64,000 bases of DNA from Diatrype stigma (lineage: Eukaryota > Ascomycota > Sordariomycetes > Xylariales > Diatrypaceae). Both the position numbers and the translations under genes were made by a program. The notes beneath the pieces were generated by a model. That model was not told where the DNA came from. It saw nothing but the letters and a program-made list of their open reading frames with translations, and did no database searches. Below are positions 10,438 through 21,424 of the stretch, piece after piece. The first letter of the stretch is position 1. Every line of letters begins with the position of its first letter. Location of the stretch: NCBI GenBank assembly GCA_022225965.2, contig JAKJXP020000029.1, forward strand, positions 1 to 64,000, in the 5' to 3' direction.

Positions 10438-13400
10438 ATGGCTTCAGAAGCCTCAGACAACCCGGCCGCCACGCCCGAGGGTCAATCAGAGAATACTGCT
10501 GCTGTCGCATGGGAAGAACAAGGATGGAATGGACATTCTGAAGATTTGACTGCTTCACATATTCAGCATAGTGATCAACAACATCAAGAACCTGCCATCT
10601 CTGTTGACCCTGCTCCTAACTCTGCTTCTTCTGGTGACTCAGCTTCTGATGATGAGGACGCTGGAGAATATGACCCCGAGTCTATCACTTTTCCCACCAC
10701 TGATCCCGTTCCTGTTGCCGTTGCTACTGCCGCTGCCCCTACACTAGTCGTAGAGTCGGAGCCAGAGCCGGAGCCGGAGCAAGAGCCAGAGCCAGAGCCA
10801 GAGCCAGAACAGCCCCGCCCCTCCAAGAAGCCTAAGACTAAAGGTGGTTTTCTTGTTGGCTCATCTGATGATGAAGATGATGAAGAAACCCCCACTCCTA
10901 CCCTTACCCCCACACCAGACGCCAGTCTCAAACCTCTTCCTGTTCCTGCGCCAGCGCCTGCGCCGGCCCAGACCTTTAGTCCCTCTCCTTTGCAGCAATC
11001 TACTACTTCGCAAGAGCTCCCGGCTCAGATCCCGGCTCAAGTTCCTGCTCAAGTGAGCAATGATCAGAATACTATCAATAACGCGGTCACTACCGCTTCG
11101 ATATTGCAGCCTTCTACTGACTATATTGATAACCTGGAAGATCGCATCAAGGAGGACCCACGAGGAGCTGTGAACGCCTGGCTGGAACTAGTCCGGGAAC
11201 ACCGGTCACGGGGCCAGATCGATGGCGCTCGCGCTGTGTATGAGCGCTTTTTCAAGATCTTCCCTCAAGCGGTAAGTTTCCGTATCATCCCGTCAAAACA
11301 GCGTCGATTGTACTAACGATGGTTCGCAGGCCCCAGTATGGGTTGAGTACCTGAAACTGGAACTTAGTCTGGATAACTTCCAGCCAGCAGAACACATTTT
11401 TGGCCGTACTCTACTTAATATACCCGACGTTGAGCTCTGGACAGCCTATCTAGACTACATCCGGCGGCGGAATGATCTCAATGATCCAACTGGCCAGGCT
11501 CGTCAGATCGTTAACCAGTCTTACGAGTTCGTCCTGGACAACATTGGCCAAGACCGCGATGCGGGACAAGTGTGGCACGACTACATACACTTCCTCAAGA
11601 CTGGTCCCGGCCAGATTGGAGGCAACAGCTGGCAAGACCAGCAGAAGGTAGATCTGCTCCGAAAAGCATATCAACGCGCCATCTGCATACCTATGGCGAA
11701 CCTCCATGCGCTCTGGAGGGAGTACGACCAGTTCGAGCAGAGCTTAAACAAGGCAACGGTAAGCCATATTCTGATGATTATGGGACGCGTCGCTAATCTG
11801 TGTGGTAGGCCCGGAAATTCATACAGGAGAGGTCACCTTCGTACATGACTGCGAGAACTGCGAACACGCAACTCGAAAACATCACTCGTGGCCTAAAGAA
11901 GTCGGAGCTTCCTAGACTCCCGCCTGCTCCTGGCTTTGCCGGTGACCAAGAGTTCTTCGAGCAAGTCAATCTGTGGAAGAATTGGCTATCATGGGAGAAA
12001 TCCGACCCTCTTGTGCTACAGACCGACGAGCCAGAGACTTACAAGCAACGAGTCCTCCATGTCTACAGACGGGCTTTGTTGCCACTTCGTTTCTATCCTG
12101 ATATGTGGGTGGATGCAGCAGAATGGTGCTTTGAGAATGGAATCCTTAGTAAGGATGGGCACGACGCTGGTCTCCAGTTCCTTGTAGATGGCGTTGCGGC
12201 AAACCCGGAGAGCCCGCTCTTAGCTCTCAAGCACGCGGACAGAATCGAGTCTACTCACCCCGCGGGCGAAGGTGATGCGGGTAAAGCCGCTCTTGCGGAA
12301 GCTGTTCGAGCGCCATTTGATAAGACTCTTAGCCATCTCTATGATATGATTAGGATCCAGAAAGAGAAAGAAGCGGCTGCCTTGAAGATGGCTAGAGAAG
12401 AACCGGGCGGAGATAACGCGGAGGAAGATGACGAGGGTGAGATTCCGGAGAGGCTACCACAGCAAATGAGCAAAGAAACGAGAATCAAGGCTCTCCAAGA
12501 TGCCTTCGCTGCACAAATTCAAATGCTGTGTCAGCAGATATCGTATCTTTGGATCGCTCTAGCACGGGCATTCCGACGTATACAAGGCCAGGGCCAACAG
12601 AACCCCCCGACTGGCGTACGAGGTATTTTCAGTCAGGCTCGTGCAAAGGGGCGTTTGACCAGTGACGTTTATGTCGCCATCGCGCTCACCGAATGGGAAA
12701 TTTATCATGACAAGGTGGCAACCAAGATTTTCGATCGTGGATGCAAGCTGTTTCCTGAAGACGAATATATCATCGTGGAATATTTGAAGCATCTTCACTC
12801 TAGGCATGATGCTACTAGTAAGTCTACTCCTACCCCAACATTATATCTGTTTTGAAAACATGTTACTAAAAAATTGTTCCAGATGCTCGACTGGTCTTCT
12901 CAAAGACTGTCCAAGCCTTCAAGCAGAAGGGCGAGACTAATCCTGCCATTCTCCAAAAGCTCAGGCCCCTTTACGCCTACTTTCATGGTTACGAAGCGAA
13001 GTACGGTGAACTTGCTCAGATAAAAGAACTAGAGAAGCAAATGGCCGAGCTGTTTCCCCAAGATCCCACGCTGGCCCAATTCGCCGCCCGATTCTCGTCA
13101 GAGAGGTTTAACCCGATCACTGCGCCTCTGATCATTTCGCCAGCGACTCAAATGCGCCCCAAGCTGCTACAATCGGTTGAGCAAGTACCTATGTCTATTC
13201 AAGAAAGCCCTCCGCCAATGGCACAGGTCGATCGCAGCCCACGACCACAATATTCACAAGCCGTCGCCTCCCCGAAGCGACCCTTTCCAGCTGATGATCA
13301 AGATGATTACAACCCGCCTCGCAAGATGCAACGTGGTGTTTCGCCGCTGAAGGGTGCGGCCGGCCGACGGCTTGATCAACAGCGGAGGGCCCAGCACGGA

Positions 13401-14000
13401 CAAGCTGCTTCGACCTATTCCAATGCGCCTACCCCGCTTCCGAGAGATATCACCTTCCTCTTAGGCTTGATTCCGGCCGCGGATGCGTTCAACGCTCAGC
13501 GATTTAGCGCCGATGGCATCGTGCGCCTCCTTGGTAGGACCAACGTACCCGACTACAACGACTGGAAGGCGAGGCAAAGCCAAGCCATCCGCAGCGACGC
13601 CCACAATTCGCGCGCGCACACCCGGCAGGCGTCGTCGGAGTACCCGCCCTACTCTTCCTACTCGCGGGACTCCCCCGGTCCCACCTTAGGTCGGCCGATC
13701 AGCCCGTACGGCGGCGCCCCCCGCCCCCCTCAGACCACCACAGCACCGTACCGCAACTCCCCGCTCCGCCCTGGCTCTAGCGGATCCTATGAGCCGCCGC
13801 CGGCTCTCTACCAGCAGTTCAACCCCATGATGCTTGCTGCTGCTGCTGCTGCCAATGGCGGTGGGGCGTTTCCACCAGCAGTAGCTTGGCAAGGTGCTGG
13901 TCTTGGTGGCAATTTCGCCCCGCCGCCTAATCCGTACGGCGGCGGTGGTGCACCCTCGACACAAGGACCGCCACCACCGCAGTATGGAGGTTGGAGTTGA
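10438..14000 (+). CDS. rna14: mRNA 3'-end processing protein Rna14 (CstF77 homologue)
   Basis: Exons 10438..11271, 11330..11758, 11809..12817, 12883..14000; 3390 nt, 1129 aa. Introns are GT-AG with branch-like TACTAAC and GCTAAT. The start MASEASDN follows CAATC and is preferred over an upstream ATG at 10219. Residues 1-225 are acidic and low-complexity with a (PE)n tract. From about 228 on come half-a-TPR (HAT) repeats: DNLEDRIKEDPRGAVNAWLE, ARAVYERFFKIFPQAPVWVEY, ELWTAYLDYIRR, WRIYHDK-like helices. The C-terminal 350 residues are Pro/Gly/Ala-rich but keep ITFLLGLIPAADAF and VRLLGRTNVPDYNDW, the 'monkeytail' segment that binds Rna15. Rna14 scaffolds cleavage factor IA in the nucleus, which directs pre-mRNA cleavage and polyadenylation. 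It is the first gene after the transposon and is intact. Confidence 0.95.
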
Positions 14001-14853
14001 TTGGGCTCTGCCTAGTAAGGGTCATAGTGTCGACACCTCCTTGATACAGTTCCATGGGTTTGACAATATCGATTTATTTTGTCACCCACCATGCCTAGGG
14101 AAACGTTTCGTCCTTTATCCGTGTAGATAGAGGTCCCGTTGAGTGGGACTTGACTACTTCTGAAGCCTGGTTAGTTGGTCTTCATGTCCCCAGGCCTAGG
14201 AGCTAGACAGTCACTTGGTAGACTAGAAATCTCGCTCTAGATGTAATCAATGTCTACGGCTGATGTGTAATGCGCGACTTGACTGCTCTTTTTAGTTACA
14301 AAGTGATAGCTTGATAGGGTAGATGAACAAATCGGTTAATTTAATACCCTCAGTTCTTCATAAGTTTTATTGGTGTTCAAGTATCTAGGGTCTACGTGCG
14401 TTGAAGTTGTTACGATAAGTCCATGCATATCTGTAGTTATCACGGTTGTGGCACCGAGCCACGATACCTTGACAAAAGATAAAAACAAACTTAAAGAAGG
14501 GGGGGAGGCTGTCAGGTGTGCAGTGGCTCGTTCCCCTTGCACCTGGTAGTGTGTGATATAGTTACTGGCTAGTCCCTCGTCGAAATTATGAAACAGCTCT
14601 TTAACACAAGACTTGATCGGTTCGGAGGTTTTCTATTAATGTAGTGATCGCCCAGCTATGGCAATGTCTACAGCCACCACTTGGCACCTATTATCCCCTC
14701 CTCTCAGCCCTTTTTGGAATTTTTGGGGGAGTTGGTAAAATGACAGAAGATATCACTAAAAGGGTAGGGCTTTGAGCCTTCAGGCATGGAGAGAAATTTG
14801 GTATGCTATTGCCTAGTTCGCATAAGCTAAATACTGCTAAAGCGCTGTCGAAG
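14001..14853. other. Convergent intergenic region
   Basis: Lies between the 3' ends of rna14 (+) and the kinase-peptidase gene (-). No gene is supported; it should hold both 3' UTRs. Confidence 0.6.
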
Positions 14854-17800
14854 TTACTCGTCATCTTCATAGTCCGGCAAACCGTCGTCATCATCCGGAG
14901 GCGGCGGGGCTGGCGGCGGGGCTGACGGCGGCGGTGGAGGCGGTGGTGGAGCAGCTCCACCCGGAGGCCCCGGAGGCGGCGCTCTGGCCCGAATCCCCTC
15001 GAAATGGTGTATTCGATCATCCGGATTTCCCGCAGCACCCAGGTCCTGGGTACTGTAGATCCAGATCACCTGGGGGCTGTTCGTGTTCGCAGGCTCGGCT
15101 GTGGGGTTGTAGCCGCCGCCGAAGACCACGACAAGCTGCAGGTCGCGGCCGACCATGAGGCCCCAGTGGACCAGCGTCAGGGCCAGCTGGCCGGCGTGGT
15201 AGTTGCCCTGGGTGGCGGGGGCGACCCCGTCGAGGGCGAGCATGTCGAACGCGCCCACGTCCTGCAGGCCGTCCATGATGCCCTGCAGCATGTCGAAGCT
15301 GGGCAGGGGCACCGCCGCGGCCCCGATCTGTGCCGCGATGCTGTCCCGCAGCGCGTAGATCCCGCACCGCAGCCGCTCGCCCGAGTTGGGGATCCGGTCG
15401 TAGCCGTGCGGGAACTCGCCGAGGAATCGTTGCTGGAGCGCAGCGGCGAGCGGGTGGTCTGAAGCAGTTAGTTTTGTGAAATAATGATTAATTCCCCCAG
15501 TCATCGAGCATGTACTCCCGTCGACATCTTTGGAGGACAGAAAGGACAGAAAGTAGAGGGGGGAGTGGCACATGATGATTACGTATTTAAACGGGAAAGG
15601 GGAAAGAGTTCTTATAGTCAAGGAGCAGAGCCCCTAACCATGCATGAATAAGACAGGCGCAAGAAGGGAGAAGGATAACTAGTAAACGACTTAGGAGGGC
15701 CAGCTTACCATTGTTGAGTTTTGCGGCTCGAGTTGCGTTCAGGGTATATTTCGTGGCGTTAGCCAATAAGTTTTGTGGTGGATTAGGTCCGCCACCTCCG
15801 GGACCACCGCCACCGCCGCCGGGACCACCACCACCACCGGGGCCGCCCGGACCGCCACCCGGACCGCCACCGGGATTAGCACCACCACCGCCACCCACAG
15901 CAGCTGTAGGTGCATCACTACATAGGCCGATCGCTTCCTTTTAGCAACCATTCACAATCTCGTGGTGAATATGACAATCCCAACGCAGAACCTAAGCACG
16001 CAGGATGAAAGCCCGTGTTGTGCGAAACAGAGGAATGACACAGCACACAGGGGACTCACTACAGCCATTTCTTGATCCACCTCCGGATGTAGGCGTCGTA
16101 CTCGCCGGCGAACTGCTTCCGGGCGCCGACTTTCGCCCGGCTTAGGAGCTGCGGCAGGGTCGGGCGGTCGCTCGGCTTGTGGTACATGCACGCGTAGATC
16201 TCGTCGCGGAGCTCCTGGTCCACCCAGTTGTAGGCCTTTACGCTCGGGTCCTTCAGCAGCGCGCAGTACGAGACCTCCAGGTTGTTGTCGTTCACGGCAT
16301 CCTCCTTGTCCTTGACAGTCGGGTTTGCGGGCAGCGCCACCGTGGCCGGCAATTGCGGCTGCGGCGGCTGCGGGGGTTCCAACTTGGTGATGAGTATCCA
16401 CATGGTCTTGTTCATTCCAAGGGCGCACGATTTAGTCAGTTCAGTCATCAGTCAACTCAGTCGGTCTCTAGAAATAGTGGAGATAGGGGTAAAATCCCCT
16501 GATAGCTTATAGGTGATTCTACCCCTATTTCAACTACTCCTGGACAGCCAATCACGCAGGACTTGAAAGTAAAGCAGAGGGTTCAGAACAGTGAGGGGTT
16601 GTTACGCGGAACTGAATGCGCGGAACTTGATAAACTGAATACACGAATCGAAAACTCACAAGAGCGATTCCCCAGATGTTCGTATGCGGGCCGTAGTTGC
16701 CCGCGACATCGGAATTGGCAAGTTCATCGCCATTCCTTGCTCTCGTGTCGATATGCTCCCATTCGCCGCCGAACTGTTCCTATGCGATAACAGCAGAGTC
16801 AGCGTGTCGTGTGTCGGCGTATACGCTGCGGCAAGCGTAAAAACAGAGAAGAGCAGAAGAAAGGAAAGTCTAAGAGACTTACTGGGGCATAGTACCCATC
16901 CTTGCCTGCTCCCTTGCGGTTGAAGTAATACACGCTATTGATATTCATCTCATGTTAGCAGGGACACTGCACAGAGCTGGCACTATGCAGACATCGTCAC
17001 ATTGAGCTAGGGAGGGCACTAACTTGCGTTTCTCTTCTTTGATACATCTTCCCCAGCCGAAATCTCCGAGCTGGTTGGCCGTTAGTAGGATTCATCGCAT
17101 CGTTGAGTTAGGTCATCGTCATGTTGACTAATAACGTACCTTTAACTTGGGGACATTTTTATGCTCGTGATCCTCTCTGCCGCGTCCTATACCAGTGTAG
17201 TTGAACCCTTCTGGGAACTTCTTCGTGCCATCGACAGCTGTCCCGTTCGCTATCCCAGGCGCTGCTCCGGTCGCTGCTCCGGCTGCGGTGGTCTCTGTCG
17301 GCTCCTTAAAGGTATCCTCCCAATCCCCCAGAGCAGAAGGATCCAGCTCGAATCCATCTATGAGAACTAGACGGGGGCCCTCGTTAGATCCCTTTATAAG
17401 ATGGAGGTGGAGGGAGGGTGTAAAGAGGGGAGGCGACCTTACCGTTTGTGGGATCAATGTCAAAGTGAACCATATTTTGCCTTCTCCATCTCTTCATTGG
17501 TGGGGGAACCTCCTCGATATAACCACCGGGTACTCCGTCGTCGTGGACTTGTGCAACAGCGTCCCATGCTTGCTGCGTGATTATTCTAACCCCAAGGTCA
17601 CGTAGGTCCCTTAACGTCCCCTTCCGCCTCGCTCGGTGTTCCAAAACCGACCACTGAAATACTTTGTCTGGCCCCAAACGATTGGGGTGGAACTTTCGAG
17701 GTGGCCATTCCATAGCAACGCAGGCTGTGTGTGCCACATCGGTGATTAGCCATCAAGAGATAGCTCACGGTCATAGACCGCCGGAATTTTGGAAACTCAC

Positions 17801-19062
17801 CTCTAACCACTGCAGGAAGTGCGAGGTATCTGTTAGTCTCCTTCTCTCACAACACAAGGTGCCTACCCCGAGGGCTTTCTTCAACTTACAACAAAGCCAG
17901 AACGACCAAAGCACTCTATTGGGGAGCCTGACGCCGGTTGCTCCACTTTCCTGCAACTTGTATATGAGATGTGCGAGATCCCCATTTTCCATATATTCCT
18001 GGAGGATGAAGTCCATTCGCTTTTCACGACGCTTTTCTTCTGGCGGTGTGTTGTATTCCAACGCCAGTTCTTCGCGACGGCGGGACCATGCTGCGTCTCT
18101 ATTAGCCCTCTCTCTTTGGGTATACAAAGCCCTGGCTCTCCTTGGCTGGCGTGGATGGCTATTGTCAGCGCTATCGTCCCCGCTACTGTCCTCGTCAAAG
18201 CTCGAGTCGTCCCCCTCGAGGTCGCGGATAACCGGGGGCTTCCGCTTATACGCCTTGTCTATGTCTTTGCGGTCAATGACCTGGACTATGTGGGCCGACT
18301 TTTTCATTTTCTAGGCGAGTATTTAGCTATTGTGTCGTCGCGGCATACGACATGGATGGGCTTGCAACTGACCTTGGTCATCTTTTCTTCCCTGAGAAGA
18401 TATTCGTTGGTTCTCCCGCGTTTCGGAATTTTGACGAGAAGATCGCGACCCGAACCAGCGCCGCCGGGAGCAGCATATCTGTAGTGGATAGCAATTCCGT
18501 TCCCCCCAAATCCGAGCGGCTTCTTCATCTCATACCACGGCGCACCTATCGCATATATTAACTTATTAAAGTCATTATCATGCAGAGAGTAAGGGGGGTT
18601 CGCTCGAGGACTGCCCGACAAAACATAGGGAGTACACTATGTCAAACACATGATTCCACATAGGAAACGATCAATCATCGAAACGGGCCCATCAATCTCT
18701 ACCTATACCAACTCACCTCCGAACCAAGTATTAAACTCATTCAGTCGATCCTGGGCAGCCCGGGCCTCCGGATCTACCTGTGGGCTGATCGGAGGGCCTG
18801 CTAAATTTGGCTGGTTTGGGGGTCTAGCGAAGGGCCTTTGAGTCCAAGCTTGAGCATCGAACTTTGTTGGGAGCCCTGGCTTGGGGATCTGCTGCCCTGT
18901 AAGATAGTCACTACGGGCCTGATTCCTTTCTCTGTTCGTCCAATCTAGGATGCCCTTGCCATTTTCTCTGTAATGCCAGAATTGATGACAAGAATACTGC
19001 TGCCATTCCGCGTAAGTCCGCGGGCGACCAGGCGCCGCTGCCCCTGCCGCTGCTGCCGCCAT
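14854..19062 (-). CDS. Fungal kinase fused to a Gly-rich linker and an OTU-like cysteine-peptidase-type domain
   Basis: Proposed exons complement(14854..15458, 15709..15917, 16063..16418, 16660..16779, 16883..16934, 17024..17070, 17140..17366, 17443..17724, 17890..18310, 18373..18545, 18717..19062): 2838 nt, 945 aa. Kinase features in order: PLGFGGNGIA loop, LLVKIP, hinge FILQEYMENGDL, catalytic loop HFDIDPTN (about 400-407; Asp replaces the usual Lys), LGDFGWG (484-490), YYAPEQF (514-518), NIWGIAL, and C-lobe DRPTLPQLL. A linker of Gly/Pro (about 680-730) leads to ERLRCGIYALRDSI (Cys about 776), NYHAGQLALTL, VIWIYS and HHFEGI (His about 895), which resembles the OTU-like peptidase domain seen behind fungal kinases. 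The tail is poly-Pro, then acidic. Every junction is in phase, but the intron 16419-16659 has no AG at its 3' end. Substrates are unknown; the peptidase assignment is by resemblance only. Confidence 0.72.
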
Positions 19063-20446
19063 TCAGTAGGTTCTTTTTTCTTCCTATCTCGTTCTATGTT
19101 TCCTTCATTCCGCGTATAATAGCTTATGATTACAACACGACTGTAGCGGATGAAGCCATGGTGGCGAGTCCGGATTCTGCAACGATACGGAAGACAGGTA
19201 GCAATTCAGTTATATGAATGTATACCAGGAGATAATATCCGGATTTGGTAATTCATGCATTAGACATACATAGGTACCTACATGCTTGCACGCTTTTACT
19301 TGAAAACATCTGCAGCTGAGTTTAGGTAGAGTCTAGACAAAGAGCCCCATCCCCGGGTATTGACTAGATATGAGACATTGTCTGGCACACAACGGTTGAC
19401 AAATCTGATCTGAATTGTCCCCCTAGCTTCGTGTTGGATAAAATGTATAAGGAGGAATACTTTCATGTTTGGAAACAGCGAGTATTGTGAATAAATCTTG
19501 AAGTTGCTGTGCTCATACTACTATAACTCAATTACGATGATAGCTCCCTCCTAATTATGAGAATCCGCGATGTCTTACATAACAACAGACGAAAGCCACT
19601 CATTTGAGCAATGTTCTTTATTAACAGCCATTCCGTAGCGTATATCAAGAACAATTTGCACCTATGCCGGATTCATAAGTCTCCGACCTGCCATACGTGC
19701 AACGAATAAGACCCAAGCCAAAGCAACAGAAGTGCAACACTGATCTCTGTAAACCGCTTTCCGCAGCCGCAAAGTGACGAGGCACATACTGCGTGAACCG
19801 TCGCCGAGATCAAGCGTCTCCAAGCCCTTATCAATGACGAGGCCGTAGGTGACCGTGCCTACTGTTGAATAGGGGCACTACGCCTTGGTTCCGTTCCATG
19901 AAGAGAAGAGGCACTTCAGAGAAGCCAATATAGGTCCTGCTAAGTACAGCCATACTAGGTACCTCGGTAATATTTGAATGCACGCGCTCAAAAAAACTTT
20001 AGTTGGGGACGTACGTGATGAAGGAGACAATAAAAGGGGGAATCGGACGGGGTGGTACAAATCCTTTTAAATTACGACCTTCCAGTTAAAAGACACCTGC
20101 ACTGTCGGCTCCACCGGCTGGCGGTCAGCTGTGGCTTCTACTCTCCACCTGCACCTGCACTCCCGTCCCCGGCCATTTCCCTGTGCGAGGACGAGACCCT
20201 GGGCTGCCTGGGCCCCGGGGCCGTGCTCAAGCTTATCCACCTGGCAATGGCAATCCAATCGCCTGCTTCCTTCCTCGTAGTTCATCCTCGCTGCAACATA
20301 AACGCAACAAACCTGCAACAAACCTGCAACATAAGACATTCACCATCGTGCAACGACAACCTCTGCCAGATCCGGCCACTCGCTTCGCCCTACTCACCCT
20401 TGCACTACTTACCCCGAAGGAGGCGCGTACTACACCATTGACTAAA
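19063..20446. other. Divergent intergenic region
   Basis: Between the divergent kinase-peptidase gene (-) and the FHA gene (+). No gene is supported. An in-frame 5' extension of the FHA frame back to about 20183 is Pro/Asn/Gln-rich and reads like leader, not protein. Confidence 0.55.
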
Positions 20447-21424
20447 ATGCCCTCAGACGAGCACTCTTCGCGCCGAAGACGGCGGTCACGCGACGATGAT
20501 GGCGTCGATGAATACGGCCGAGACAAACGAAGTAAGCCATCGCGGCATGATAGGGACTCCAAAGATCCCGAAAAGGATGGTGATAGATCCCGCGAGAAGC
20601 GACGACATCGGCGGTCAAGATCCCCTAGAGACCAGCGTGATCCGCCGTCTCGCTCGCGCGACCGCGACCGCGACTACAATCATGACGAAGACAGAGACAG
20701 AGATAGGGAACACAGGAGAAGACGGTCACGAGACGCAGAACGCCGAGACCGTGGGTCGCACCGGGCTCGAGCGCGAGGCGGGGAGGAGAATGAGGAGCTT
20801 GATGACAAATACGATGACAGTCGGGCAAGAAAGCGGAGCAGTAAAACGGTAGCAGCAGCAATCAAGCGCGACGGACCTCTGCCCTCACAGGATGATTCCT
20901 TCGCCCTGACAACTGGCGAGGAGCCACCCAAGCCCAAAGAGAAGCCGAACTTCGGGAACACGGGAGCCCTGGCGGCGGCGTCGAACGCGGTGGTGCAGTC
21001 GGACGGCACCAAACTCGTACTAAAATACCACGAACCGCCCGAAGCGCGCAAGCCGCCGGCGCGGGACGAGTGGAAGCTGTTCGTGTTCAAGGGCTCCGAC
21101 GTGCTGGACACAGTACCGCTGAGCGGGCGCAGCTGCTGGCTGGTGGGACGGGAGACGGCCGTGGTGGACCTGGTGGCCGAGCACCCAAGCATTAGCAAGC
21201 AGCACGCCGTCATCCAGTTCCGCCACCTCGAGCGCCGCAACGAGTATGGCGACAAGATCGGTCGCGTGCGGCCCTACCTCATCGACCTCGAGAGCGCGAA
21301 TGGCACCGCGCTCAACGGCAAGCGCATCCCCGATAGCCGGTACCTCGAGCTTAAGGATAAGGACCTCATTCAGTTCGGCCAGAGCTCGAGGGAGTACGTG
21401 CTTATGCTCGCTCCGAGGGATTGA
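20447..21424 (+). CDS. pml1: FHA-domain SNIP1/Pml1 homologue (RES complex)
   Basis: Single exon, 978 nt, 325 aa, start MPSDEHSS after ACTAAA. Residues 1-110 are an RS/RD/RE-rich nuclear segment. A linker contains EKPNFGNTGALAAASN (about 164-179), the short block before the FHA domain that marks SNIP1, plant DAWDLE and yeast Pml1. The FHA domain (about 206-320) shows WLVGRE, HPSISKQHAVIQFR and LIDLESANGTALNG with the phosphothreonine-binding Arg, Ser, His and Asn in place, and ends YVLML. Pml1 with Bud13 and Snu17 forms the RES complex, which binds the activated spliceosome and aids pre-mRNA retention and splicing. It is transcribed divergently from the kinase-peptidase gene. Confidence 0.9.
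   Translation: MPSDEHSSRRRRRSRDDDGVDEYGRDKRSKPSRHDRDSKDPEKDGDRSREKRRHRRSRSPRDQRDPPSRSRDRDRDYNHDEDRDRDREHRRRRSRDAERRDRGSHRARARGGEENEELDDKYDDSRARKRSSKTVAAAIKRDGPLPSQDDSFALTTGEEPPKPKEKPNFGNTGALAAASNAVVQSDGTKLVLKYHEPPEARKPPARDEWKLFVFKGSDVLDTVPLSGRSCWLVGRETAVVDLVAEHPSISKQHAVIQFRHLERRNEYGDKIGRVRPYLIDLESANGTALNGKRIPDSRYLELKDKDLIQFGQSSREYVLMLAPRD

Noticed and set aside
15739..15951. Val/Ala-rich open frame on the - strand over the Gly-rich linker
   Set aside because: It is the other frame of the GGN repeats. The frame giving KKWLDAPT and then Gly/Pro is the one in phase with both neighbouring exons.
17790..17860. Possible extra mini-exon (TSHFLQWLE) in the kinase-peptidase gene
   Set aside because: Including it breaks the phase with the next exon (CVAMEWPPRKF), while skipping it keeps the frame.
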